Positions 39,101 through 50,361 of a stretch of DNA of 64,000 bases are shown here, piece by piece. Every line of letters starts with the position of its first letter. Positions within the stretch are counted from its first letter, which is position 1. This DNA is from Chondrosia reniformis (taxonomy: Eukaryota; Porifera; Demospongiae; Chondrillida; Chondrillidae). The notes beneath the pieces are model-generated. The model was not told the origin of the DNA. It saw only the letters and a list, made by a program, of their open reading frames with translations, and searched no databases. The position numbers and the translations under genes are program-made. Location of the stretch: positions 2,914,001-2,978,000 of the forward strand of contig OX359190.1 of assembly GCA_947172415.1 (NCBI GenBank), read 5' to 3'.

Positions 39101-42100
39101 CTATGCCACTGAGTTACAATTGAATATCATACAATTTGATGATATACAACATAATGTAATTCACTCCGTATGTGGTCAATAAAGGGTGATATTTAGATAA
39201 TTCACTCACTTTTTCACTAAAGTTACTAGCAGTCGGACAGCGTACTGGTGCATCTGCTGGGGAGAGGGGGAAGCAGTGTGCATCTGTCCATGTTGCGACA
39301 TCATCGCATTCTGATAAAGGGTTTCTAACTGCTTCAGCGGGTGACAGAGCTGCCAGTTTACTTCAGCTAGAATCTCACACCTACAGACGGGATCACACAG
39401 AAACACAAGCTAACAAAGCAGATCTACAGCAGGCCTGATGCTAGTGTTCAGAAGGAGGAGAGTGGGAAGTTCAAAGTGGCAGTTTTGTTTATTACATACG
39501 TATACGTCCATGTATAGGTGCACAAACATAAACAAATGTAAACGAATCATAATATCTAGTGTTACAGGCTTACCATTGTTGGATCTGGTTTAGTTTCTTT
39601 GTCTGAAAACCTTCTTCATTTTTGTAGTGCTTTTGTTTCGTTTTTAAATCTTCCAACACATCGTCCAACACTTTTTGTTGTGCCTGACCGATCTCGTCCA
39701 ATATGGTTCTGCACTTTGTACTAACTTCCTATGTAAACAAGAAGCATACCAAATCATCCAGGCAAAAATCTCTTGGTTTAGGATTTGAGCTGATTTGGAA
39801 CTCTGACAGTAATCAATTATAGACAAAATATCTCATCATCTGCCACAACAAATATACACTATAAGTAAGTAAGGAGCTATATACTACTAGGAAGGTGTAC
39901 ATTTCAAGCAAACCAGCTAACTGTATAGCACTCCAAAATTAACTTGTTCATAAAAATAATGAAATAATGATTAATTGGAATATACGTGTACACAAGTACT
40001 ATAGTTTGGAACATTTTCATTGTTAAAATATTTTTTGCCATTGGCTCAAACTATGCTAGTGAAAAATATATGTATTAGTGAGCTCAAATTTCTATATTGC
40101 GTGGGTGACATATGTACGTATGTAGAAACAATTGTATACCCTTAGCAATATATATAATCCTTTCCAAACTTGTGTTATAGATGTCCAATACCAATTAATT
40201 TGGCAACTTTTAATACATTATTACTCCACCAAGAAAGAGATAAAGTACTTCATACATAAAAGTGTTTCTAAGAACTAAGTGCTTGTGTAAAGTTTATATA
40301 TACCTCCAATTTCTTTTTCATTGTATCTTGTTCCACTGACCAATGAGTTTCCAGTTTGCGAATTCTTGCCCCCTCCTCTGCACTCTGTGGATTTTGTGAG
40401 TCTAAAGTATACACACAAAGAGAAATGAAATACTGTTCTTTGATTGTAACTCAAAGGATAATCAGGACAGATGGTACATTCAAATAGGATCAGGATAAGT
40501 GATTTAGATTTAATGGAGCATTAACTGTCAGATACAGTATACTGATTTAATGGGCCATACATATGGTTTTCAACAGTGCAGACAATTTTCTAACTACTAT
40601 AGGTTGCCCTAAACCATAAGTCTAAGAAATTGTGTTTTAGTCTATTCTATTTAAGCTTCCTTAGCTTCATAGGAATGATAACCATTTTATTTTGGAATAC
40701 AATGCTTTAGATTATTCATAAACATATGTATGATGAACATATTATCAACTAATGAGGCATGATACTATAGTATTTCTTGGACTTCCTAATACAGCAGTCA
40801 ATTACAAGTTGGAATTTAAAATGTTATCTACATATTCAACTACTTTGAATAAAACAAAAGAGGAGAAGTGAAATGGTGTTTCCTAAAACACTAAGTACTC
40901 AATTCATGGACAGGTGTACTTTCAACATAGAATATCATCATTAAGTAGAACACCGATTTGAAACTACACATAATATTTTGTAGCCGAAATTCAATAACAC
41001 AATATGGCAACACATTGTATAACATGTGGACACATTCTATTTAAAAGGGGAGCTAAAGTGAAACACTTGTGGTTTCAGTAATAGCCCTTTGTACAGTTAA
41101 CTCTAATATTTCATTATGAGTCAGATTCACTTAGACTGCAGCCTACACTTGTTACAGAAACCAAAAATGTCTCACTTCTGTTGGATTAACAAGCTGGCCA
41201 GTCATCCAAACTTACCACATTAAAGTGTACTACACTGATGAGCCCTGGGGGGAGACAGCTGTCTGTGGTTCTTTATGATTATTTCCATCTTGGATGACTG
41301 GGAGGGGATCACTGGTTGTCATTTTAATGGGGCTTTGGTCCTCCAACTAATTCTGGACACTAGCTAGGTCACTAGGTACTGTACGTAGGTTTCTTGTAGT
41401 AATTTTAGCGATTATGTATTATTTCTATGTACAGTGGACCCTCACTTATCTGGACCTCGAGTATCTGGCCTTAGATTCCGTTTCTAATTAACGTCCATTG
41501 TTTAATAGCGTGTACGAGTTTATGACAATGGCTAGCTGTAGCGATGTCTCCTTGAAAAGGAAGCATAGTTGTGGTACTTTAAAGACCAAACTAACTTATT
41601 TGAACTAACCACTCGATGAAATGAACCGAAACATTACTTGTTCCTCTCTTAAAAATCTCGATCAAGACGGCGTTTCTTTCGCTTCACATATCCAGTCGTT
41701 TCAGTTATCTGGACATAGTCCGGTCCTGTTGGGTCCGGATAAGCAAGGGTCCACTGTATATTGTGAGGTTAATCAATTATTCAAACCATTCAAAAAGTTA
41801 ATAGTCAAATTGAGCAAAAGCGGCCATTTTATTGTTATCAGACATAGTCACATGGTATACCAAGGATCAGTACAGTAAACAAAAACAAGAGAAATTGTAA
41901 AGGACAATTTGACTGACAATGAATACATTCCCACTGTGTTAAAGTCACTTTCGCACTTCGCACCAAATACTTGATCTACATAAGTACTATGTACTTCTCC
42001 GAGCAAAACATTAAAACTTGCATCACTTAATTTGACAACATGACCGCACACACAATTCACATGGAAAAAAGGAGCTGTATTTATCAAACACAAATGTAAG

Positions 42101-45100
42101 GCCCCACTGGAATATTAAATGAGGCCTTCAAACGACATCTTCCTACTTACTTCTTTGTTTGGCTAATTCATTATAGAGAAGATTCAAAGTCTCATTCTGT
42201 TGAAGTAATTGGTTCAATGATATTCGAATATTCTGCAAGGCAGGAAACAGGAAGTGTTGCAATGCACATTATATAAACAAATTGGTGTTAGTTACAGTTC
42301 ATTTGAGTTGAAAGTAGTGGTGGAAATAAATTTCTACCAACATGCAAAGTTTGTAGAGAACTTTACAAGTTCATAAATATTAATGTGGTACTCCAATTTT
42401 CAGTTTACATTTAACATTGAGTAAAACTTTAATTCAATAACATGTACTAATGCAAAGGAAACTTAAGGAAATAGTCATTCGCTTCAGATTTCAACATTAC
42501 ATTAGGAAATACAAGGTAGTCACATGGTCACACTAGGCAGGTGATGAACCACACTAGGCAGGTAATGGACCACACTAGGCAGGTAATGGACCACACTAGG
42601 CAGGTAATGGACCACACTAGGCAGGTAATGGACCACACTAGGCAGGTAATGGACCACACTAGGCAGGTAATGGACCACACTAGTTAGGTAATGGACCACA
42701 CTAGGCAGGTGATGAACCACACTAGGCAGGTAATGGACCACACTAGGCAGGTAATGGACCACACTAGGCAGGTAATGGACCACACTAGGCAGGTAATGGA
42801 CCACACTAGGAAGGTAATGGACCACACTAGGCAGGTAATGGACCACACTAGGCAGGTAATAAAGATTTGCTTACATCACTTAGCTGTTTAAGGTTATCCA
42901 ATTTTCTTTGAATTTCCTTCTCTGGTCCTTGTTGACCAGGTCCAGCTACCTTCTCTCCTCCCTATGGAAACAGTCGGAAGGGTACAAATTAACCATTGCA
43001 CAGGGAAATCCCCCATACACTGATGATAGTTGTAACCAAACCTCTTCATATATAGTGAATATGGAAAAAATAGGGGAATTTTATGATCTAAAGCCGATCT
43101 TAAAGCTCATTGCGCTCCTCAGGGGACATGAGTGGGCAGGGGTAATTATCCAGAGTTTAATGATAATGATATAGTAAATATGTTAACTAAAAAAGAAGGC
43201 ACGAAGAGAAATAAACAAACCACATATACATAGCAATTAATCCTGCTGATGATAGAAACTTTATGAAAGAGTTCCAGAAAAATTTTGTTCAGTCTATTCT
43301 GTTACCTTAGCTTCGTAGGTATAATGACCATAGCTCTTGGAATATGTAGTTTTAGATAATTCATTAGTGGCAACAAGTTACAATCTCAGAAGGTTTCTCA
43401 ATAAATCAGAAACGTAAAATCCATTTAAATGTTAGATACTGTAAGAAAAAACTCACAAAGGTCTAAATGCAAATACAAAATCTAGTCTAAAATGCTACTT
43501 GAATAAAAAATGAAAGCATGTGGCAATTAATAGTTAGCCCTGTCGCTAAAGGGGATAACCCCATCGTTAGAGGGGTATCCCCATCGATAGTCCTATCAAT
43601 AGAGGAATCTAACTTGAGATATTGTCATCATAGGAGGAAGGTACGTTACATGATAACTTACATTGGACATTCTAAACATCTTTTCAACAAGTTCGTTTTC
43701 TTTGTAAAGACAGTTTTGGACAAATTTTACCAGTTCCAGAGGCTTTGAAGCATAGAACAACTACAAAATAATTGCAGTATGTAATCACACAGAAAATAAA
43801 AACAAAATGCATCACTACACACTAGCTCAAAGTATGTTGTAAACAAAGTTGCAGATGAACAAACTAGATTGAATAATGCTTTGGATTATCTCGAAAATGA
43901 CTTTTTGTGGGTTTCTGCTAAAAAGGATACATTAATTTAAAATTGGCTATTTCAAGTGAAATTTGCAATTAATTACATATGTACGTATATACAGACCTTC
44001 ATATGAATATACAAACCTTCATAAGAATATACAAACCTTCATAAGAATATACAAACCTTCATATGAATATATAAACCTTCATAAGAATATACAAACCTTC
44101 ATAAGAATATATAAAACAAAACTTCATAAGAATATATAAAACAAACCTTCATATGAATATACAATCCCTCTAATTGTGTTCTGGTAATGAAATCATCCGA
44201 CTTTCGCATTTGAATCTGCAAGTGATACAATCAAATATTAAAATAACAAATTAACTCATCAATGTACATACATATACGTATATAAAACCTATATCTATGT
44301 ATACATCTCTATATCTTCACATAAAACACTCTTACTTTATTTCTATATGATCGAGGATACACTTTCCTTTTAATCAATTTTGTAGTACGTACAATATAAT
44401 AATATACTATTTTTATTATTATTATTTATCTAAACTGAATTCAACCAGTTTACAAATTACAATGACAGTCTATATGTTTCTACTGCATTTAATTTGATTG
44501 GCTACCTGTAGGACATACTGAGTCACTAGTTTGATACTGCAAAAATTCTGATCAGACAACTTTTGGCATTAGAGATGTGATCTCACAGACACTCTATGTA
44601 AACCCAACAAATGGATTAAACTCTTCACTCTTTACAAATTACCATTATACTGTATAGCCGGAAATATTGGAAGGGAATTTCATACAAATCTCCTAATAAT
44701 GATCCCCCACCAATTTTATTGCATCATAGTGACGTAATCCATTGTAACGTGGGTAACCACCAATATTTAAATCAGTCCAAAATTGCCTAATTTTTCCCAC
44801 CAATATTTCCAGCTATACAGTACCACAGTAATGCAGTTTAAAGGAGTAAAGTGCTTTGTAACTTGTGTTACGTTTAGGTACTATTTGCACTATTTACAAC
44901 ATCTTAGAGAGCTGATAGAAATTTCTCCTCAAACTGTGCCAATTTTTTTCCTAACAGCAGGCCTGGGCCAGGAGAGACATTTTAAAAAACCTGAGGCCCT
45001 TTGGTATGAAAATGTTAATGTCCATAACCATCTATCAGTCGTTGAAGAAGACCCCAGGGGATAATATCTAATTCTCAAAAAACAAACTCCAGACTAGATC

Positions 45101-48100
45101 TTAGACAGGATTAGACCTTCACTCTATCAGAACACCAATCCACGAAACTTTAATTAGGTTAGTGTAGTAGCAACAAGTCAATGTGTACCTTCAATTTGAG
45201 AAAACATTTCGCAATGTACAGAACATCACAAGCATGGTGAAACACAAACTGATTATTAGGTAACAAAATTGGTAAACATGCCACAAAAGTCCGTACTACA
45301 TACTAGATATACAATTGTACAATATATAATGTTCTATAGTATCAGTATAATTTAACTTGAACACTTAAGCCACACAACACGCTGTATCAAGTGTGATAAA
45401 ACTGACTTAAGACTAACTATATCTGTATAGATTACCAGGGCTGCATAGAGGGGGGCGTTCATCCCCCCTAGGATTAATTTTGCTCCCCCTAGACTGTAGG
45501 AAACCCCCTAACTGCTTCGACACCCTCATACCATTGCCCCCACCTAAATTTTGAAAATTTTCAGTTTGCCCCCTCTGGCCCCAAATTCTGCATTCAGCCC
45601 TGATCACATATACATACACAATCCATTACAAGTAAGTTTTATAGTCACTCAATATGTATGTGAATACCATACTTGTCAGTATAGGAGCCGGGTGCCTGGT
45701 CAAAAATGACTGGAACGAAATAGAGAAATGGGCTTCTATTGGGACAAATATGGTAGACAGATTCAAAACCTGCTGATTTCAAGAGTCAACTTCAGACCTT
45801 GAAAGGGCAACATTTAAGGAACTAATTATAAAGAGAATTAATTGTACTATGCCTACGGAAAGTGTATAATCACTTGAACATACACCAGACCAGCCTCGTA
45901 ATTCAAGTGTTATCTCATCTCTTGAAAGGATCATCTTCAACTTGTAGAGCATCTAAAGACGCAGTTTTGTTGTCTCTTTAGTCGCTAAAGAAGACCCTCG
46001 GGGTTGAAACGTCTGACAATCAAGAAGATACAACAAAACTGTGTCTTTAGACACTCTAATAGTCGAAAGATGATCCTTTCAAAAGATAAGTTCAAAGCCG
46101 TTAGAAGAATCCTTATTCTATTAAGTGTTATCTTGGCTGGGGATCAATGTCCTATTAAAAGGCAACCAATAATCGTCTCCCAGTTATCAGAGGAAGGCAT
46201 ACGTATGCTCTCAAGTTGATAATAATGAGAAAGTACATATATACATATATCAGGTGGAATTTTGTCACGTCACATAGCAGGGAGCTGTAAACACTTTACA
46301 AATTACAATGCATTTAAGTACACATTTACTTGAAATTGAAAGTGCATAAAAAGATCATTTTATTGGTTTTAGTGTCAACAGATAAAATGAATTTATATGA
46401 TTAATTGAATGCCTAAATGTACCACAATTTGCAAAGTAAATTATTTGTATAAACTGCATTACTATGGTAGATGATGAGTTGTATTACTATGGCCGTACCA
46501 ATCTTCATACGTACTGTACGTATATACATACTGCATTATATGTATAATATGTACGTCTATACTGTGATTACTACTCCTAGTACACGTAAAAATAGATCAA
46601 TAAAGGTATTCCCAGTTATGACTACTTATTTGAATTTAATTTCATATAGCAAAATCTTATGATAATCAATGTGACAATTATTATAAGTATAAGGAACAAG
46701 TTTATATACATGAAATAAGGTACAGTACTTTTTGGGTCGGTTGTCCAGACTGGACCTTGCAATCAGTAACTCCCGACTATACTATTTGAACAAACTTTCA
46801 TTAGAATGATGTCACCATGCATGCATCAATACGATTACTGATTGCAATGGCCGGTCTGGACAACCAACCCAAAAGGTACTGCAACTTATTTCATAAATCA
46901 GTAATAATCAATGTGACGATTATCATGAATGGAACAAGTTTATAGAAAAAAAACTACTATATACTTACACATGAAATTAGTTATCAATATGGCTTCATAA
47001 CGAGCTCTTCAAAAAATAGATGACAAAATAGGAAGTACACCTCACTACACGCACAGTGACACTCTAGTCAGGATAATAACACTAATGACCCATTATATAC
47101 AGTGGGAGGCAGATATTATTCAACAATGACAACTGTAATGTAAAGATTGGATTACTCACATCCCGTAGGGCTTGCAATAGCCCCTCATAAAACTGAAATG
47201 CCTGAGGATACTGTCCAGCATCTTCTGGGTTGACAGAATTCCTACATAAATAGAAAATAATCCAATAGTGACAAGCAATGCGACCATGAACAGTCATCAA
47301 ATTTCATTACATCCTTTCAAGTGATAAAATGCTATGTAAATCAACAACTTATAAGGTGCAAAAATAACAATGCCATCTCTGCCACTCTGAATAACTAGAT
47401 GTATGGAACAACAACCGCACATTGTCTGCTAACACTGATATGTGACCAGCACGCTATTAACAAGAATATATTTTTAGAGGTTATATTGTTGTCATTTTTC
47501 GTTTTGTGATTTGGTTGTATGGCTTCATAATCCAGGAACACTATACATATATTCTATACAATAAACTGTGTTTATACACAGTATCTACATTTATACATAC
47601 ATAAATACATCTATTTTGAAAATGGTGGCATTCGGGAGGCTTAATTAACTAAACTTTCCTTTAGAATTTTAAGGGGGAACAATCATTAAGATATATAGTA
47701 AACTAAAACAGTTAAGAATTTTGAATGCAGGGGAGGCAGCTCCACGAGAACTTGTTTTAATGGTAACTGTAATCAGGTTAAATACTAAAGGGTTAACTTT
47801 AAATAAATCAACATAAAAACTGTAAAAAAGTAAAACCTTTCTAAGCAGTTTTCCAGAAACAGTTTCCACTACAAGTATCTCGAGTTTAAAAAACTCGTGA
47901 AGTACCCGGTTATTAGATGTCCGGTTAACCAATTCCAGTTGTTGCTTGAATGCCGTCAATTTCAAGGCCATATATCTCGTAGAAAACCTTCTTGCGCAAG
48001 CTTTACATAACATAGTATTAGTAAGGGTGGTAGTAAAAATGAAAATTTTTAACAAAGTGGCATGTTTAAGAGTTTGAAACTCTTTTCAAGTGAGTGTAAT

Positions 48101-49988
48101 AGAAAGACCATCACGCAGTACTAAATCAGAGGCCAGTTGATAATAATATAGCTAATTTGATTATAAAGGTTCAGATTTCTTAAAAGAGACCTAATTTAGA
48201 TGAACCAATTAGTAATAAAAACCTTGGCCTTACTCATTGAATACTAAAGAAACAGATTTTCACACCAATAACAGTGGAATTTATAAAATATTTCCAAGAA
48301 ACGATACATACCCCTACATACATATACGTATGTACAATTATTGCCACTCATTTATATTATCACTGTCTACATTATACTACTTACCTACATACATAATAGA
48401 TACAATTATTGTAAAATATGCTACTTTTAGTATTGTATTAGAGATTATTGTATTGCATTAGAGAAATTACTAATTACAACAATAAATGTTGACAACATTA
48501 CAATGGAAACAGTCACTCATAAAACTTAATTTACAAAACAGTTTTTAACAACCATCTCAAGTGTAAAGAACTCGTGAGGTACCTAGTGATCCCATACTTG
48601 AACTACTTGCTGGTTCTTAGATGTCTGGTTCACCAGTTGTCGCTTGAATGCTGTCAATATCAAGGCCATATCTTGTAGAAAACATTTTTTCACAGGCTTT
48701 ACATCGCATAGTATTAGGTGGTTTTTAAATCCACTTCATCCTTGGTTCAATGTTTAGCATTTGACGCAAAGGAAGTAAAAATGTCACAAGGAGGGACAAA
48801 CCACAGTATAGTCACATTTTGGAAGGGCAATCTATAGTTAAATATTTTGTTTACTATTAAAATTTGGTAATTTTCTTCAGTGGGAGATATATTTAAGAGC
48901 AAATGCCCCCTCTGGCACCTTAAAAGAATCCCTTAAAAGCATCATTATTTCTTGCCCATGAATAAGGGTCAAGCAGGTTGCTACTTTGAGCAACAGCAAG
49001 CCTTTCCCATCCCACGATACAGGTTCTCTCAGAAGAAGTTATACGTAGTTAATAGCCCTATCAAGGGTGCAGTCACCTAATACTGTATCACCAGAAATTT
49101 TGGTGATAAGAATTGGCGGATTGCTCAAAATATGGTAATCGGAAGATTGCTAATTTCACTGTCAAGACATACATTTGGTGAAGATTGGTGATGGAAATAT
49201 GGACGTAATGTTCTCAAAACTGCCAATCCTCCAAAATTTCCAGCTATACAGTACAACCAATGATTTAATTAAATAGGTCACATTCTAAATTCACACAATA
49301 ATTACAGGAATCTTACGCTGTACTTATTAAAATACATAGAAAGTTACATTTCGGAGTTTTAAACATGCATGACCTGCTATTTTAACAAACTATATTATTT
49401 CATTAACTATTTTATCAGTTAATTTAATTCTAAACACACAAAAATTCAGTCACTGAAAAGAAGTGCTAACAAATACGACAATGTAGGTTTATGTGTTTGT
49501 ACTTGACCATGTACCAAATGAAATTAATTACAAGACACTCTGTACAAGTTTCACACACGTACGCACCAATAGACATCACTTAGCAACTCATAAAAAGACA
49601 TATCTTTTCTTTCCAATACTAGAAAAACTAATTAATTGACACAAAGTTTTTCACTAATGACCACGTAGAAGTGACCTTCGGGGAAAAATGGTTGCTCTAA
49701 TAACAAACAGATTTGCGCGATCCTAACAGAGATAAAACAGTTGTTCCCGTACATCTTCTATCTACACATAACCACAACCCATTTAATACAGCTCTCGTAG
49801 CTTTAATGAAGCTGATGCTGAATAGAAGTTATACATCCATTCGCCAGGGGAAGAACTCACCAAGGTTGGTTTTCTATCCATTGAGCTAGATAATGGCGAA
49901 CTTCGATGGGAAAGTGGGCGCCATACAACTTCATCAGCTCCTCCAAATGTGGTCCGGTCAACTGCTGGCATTTCTCCCACAACGCCAT
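31339..49988 (-). CDS. STAT: STAT transcription factor (20-exon model)
   Basis: Exons in transcript order, all phase-matched: 49861-49988, 47160-47241, 44147-44215, 43662-43760, 42875-42961, 42151-42232, 40304-40401, 39574-39728, 39210-39380, 38438-38572, 37860-37901, 35093-35192, 34760-34804, 34509-34679, 33630-33774, 33408-33555, 32990-33114, 32631-32718, 32010-32086, about 31339-31445; about 716 aa. The N-domain starts [10 protein letters not shown] and carries HYLAQWIE. The coiled coil ends [15 protein letters not shown]. The DNA-binding part has [18 protein letters not shown] and [12 protein letters not shown]. The linker follows, then an SH2 domain with the phosphotyrosine-binding Arg in [10 protein letters not shown], and [12 protein letters not shown]. 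Known: STATs dimerise through SH2-phosphotyrosine contacts and act in the nucleus. A candidate C-terminal Tyr is in AKYVGC. The motifs resemble STAT5/6 more than STAT1-4. The last exon stops at TGA 31341-31339, but a GTGAGT there could be a donor, so the true C-terminus is open. Confidence 0.93.
32790..32984. repeat. 39-bp minisatellite abutting STAT exon 17
   Basis: Five tandem 39-bp units containing GGGTCATGTGACC and GGATCATGTGACTAA. The last unit runs into the splice donor of STAT exon 17 (GTAAGTCAC on the minus strand). Confidence 0.9.
33139..33307. repeat. ATGG tetranucleotide tract in STAT intron 16
   Basis: Near-perfect (ATGG)n arrays broken by two AAGAGTAATATAG spacers, about 25 bp upstream of the SH2 exon acceptor on the minus strand. 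The long frames over it are repeat artefacts. Confidence 0.95.
35588..36275. repeat. 24-bp minisatellite in STAT intron 11
   Basis: About 28 tandem units of the form CATCCAGCTACCACTTCACC plus ATCC. Several sub-blocks are duplicated as higher-order repeats (CCCTCCATCCATCC junctions recur). Confidence 0.95.
38628..38926. repeat. 22-bp minisatellite in STAT intron 9
   Basis: About 13 copies of ATTGAGCAATACTGGCTATA plus CC. Short versions also occur at 868-950 and 16915-16985, marking sequence shared with the duplicated units. Confidence 0.92.
38955..39127 (-). mobile_element. tRNA-derived SINE-like repeat in STAT intron 9
   Basis: Same A-box, B-box and tail order as at 17035-17180. It lies between the 22-bp minisatellite and exon 9, and both were carried along in the duplication to unit B. 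Confidence 0.65.
41432..41756. mobile_element. pogo/Tigger-like non-autonomous element
   Basis: A 325-bp element in STAT intron 6. Its terminal inverted repeats begin CAGTGGACCCTCACTTATCT and end with the imperfect complement ...AAGGGTCCACTG, with TA on both sides. The terminus resembles pogo/Tigger ends. No transposase ORF lies inside. Confidence 0.75.
42535..42861. repeat. 21-bp minisatellite next to STAT exon 5
   Basis: About 15 copies of GGTAATGGACCACACTAGGC plus A, ending about 14 bp from the donor of exon 5. The open frames over it are artefacts of the 3n unit length. Confidence 0.95.
43992..44160. repeat. 20-bp minisatellite spanning the STAT exon 3 donor
   Basis: Tandem AATATACAAACCTTCATAAG units. 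The last unit, at 44141-44160, includes the exon 3 donor and the last coding bases (YIHMK). Confidence 0.88.
44650..44820. mobile_element. MITE, CTGTATAGC family, copy 1
   Basis: A 171-bp element with inverted ends CTGTATAGCCGGAAATATTG / ...AATATTTCCAGCTATACAG, TA on both sides, in STAT intron 2. Confidence 0.78.
45436..45602. mobile_element. CAGGGCTG-ended element, copy 1
   Basis: A 167-bp element with short inverted ends CAGGGCTG/CAGCCCTG and an unusual G/C-rich interior. An inverted sister lies at 50879-51041. hAT-like ends are possible, but no 8-bp duplication is obvious. Confidence 0.6.
45926..46087. mobile_element. Foldback repeat with TAGAGTGTCTAAAGA arms, copy 1
   Basis: Arms around AGCATCTAAAGACGCAG and its complement bracket a GAAGAYCCTCGGGGTTGAAAC-like centre. 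Related copies are at about 54735-54835, 54940-55030 and 61208-61347. Confidence 0.6.
46723..46881. mobile_element. MITE, CAGTACTTTTTGG family, copy 1
   Basis: Inverted ends of about 30 bp (CAGTACTTTTTGGGTCGGTT and its complement) surround about 100 bp in the STAT intron before exon 2. TA flanks the left end. The sister copy is at 55226-55395. Confidence 0.75.
49083..49251. mobile_element. MITE, CTGTATAGC family, copy 2
   Basis: A 169-bp sister of 44650-44820 with the right end conserved (TTTCCAGCTATACAG) and TA on both sides, in STAT intron 1. Confidence 0.75.
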
Positions 49989-50361
49989 TCCACACAGCAA
50001 CCTTTGTGACTTCACAGAACTTCACTGTAGACTAGAAGTGACGTCTCTCAATTTCTATAGAAAGCGAAAATCGTAAGAGGACAGTATTTTCTCTTCCTAA
50101 AACGGGAGGGCCACGAACCTACTACAGGATCGCCTATTTCCTCAAGCGTTCTCAGTAGACTGGGGTTTCACAAGAAACCTGACGAAAAAATTCCAAGAAC
50201 GGAAAGGGTAAGTGGGCGGGTTCTATTGCCACTTGCGGTACGACCCTCAACTGACCTAGTCTCGTATAGCCAGACCATCGCGCCTCCATTATTTAATCGC
50301 TAGGCTTCTTATTAAAGAAAAGACTAGGCTCTTATTTTTATTTCAAAGAAATTCAGGAAGG
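49989..50361. promoter_or_regulatory. Head-to-head STAT / PH-gene spacer
   Basis: Only about 370 bp separate the STAT start codon (minus) from the proposed PH-gene start (plus). The spacer must hold both 5' leaders and probably a shared bidirectional promoter. No clear TATA box was seen. Confidence 0.5.

Noticed and set aside
42520-42891. Frames encoding VVHYLPS or MDHTRQ repeats
   Set aside because: Artefact of a 21-bp minisatellite in a STAT intron.
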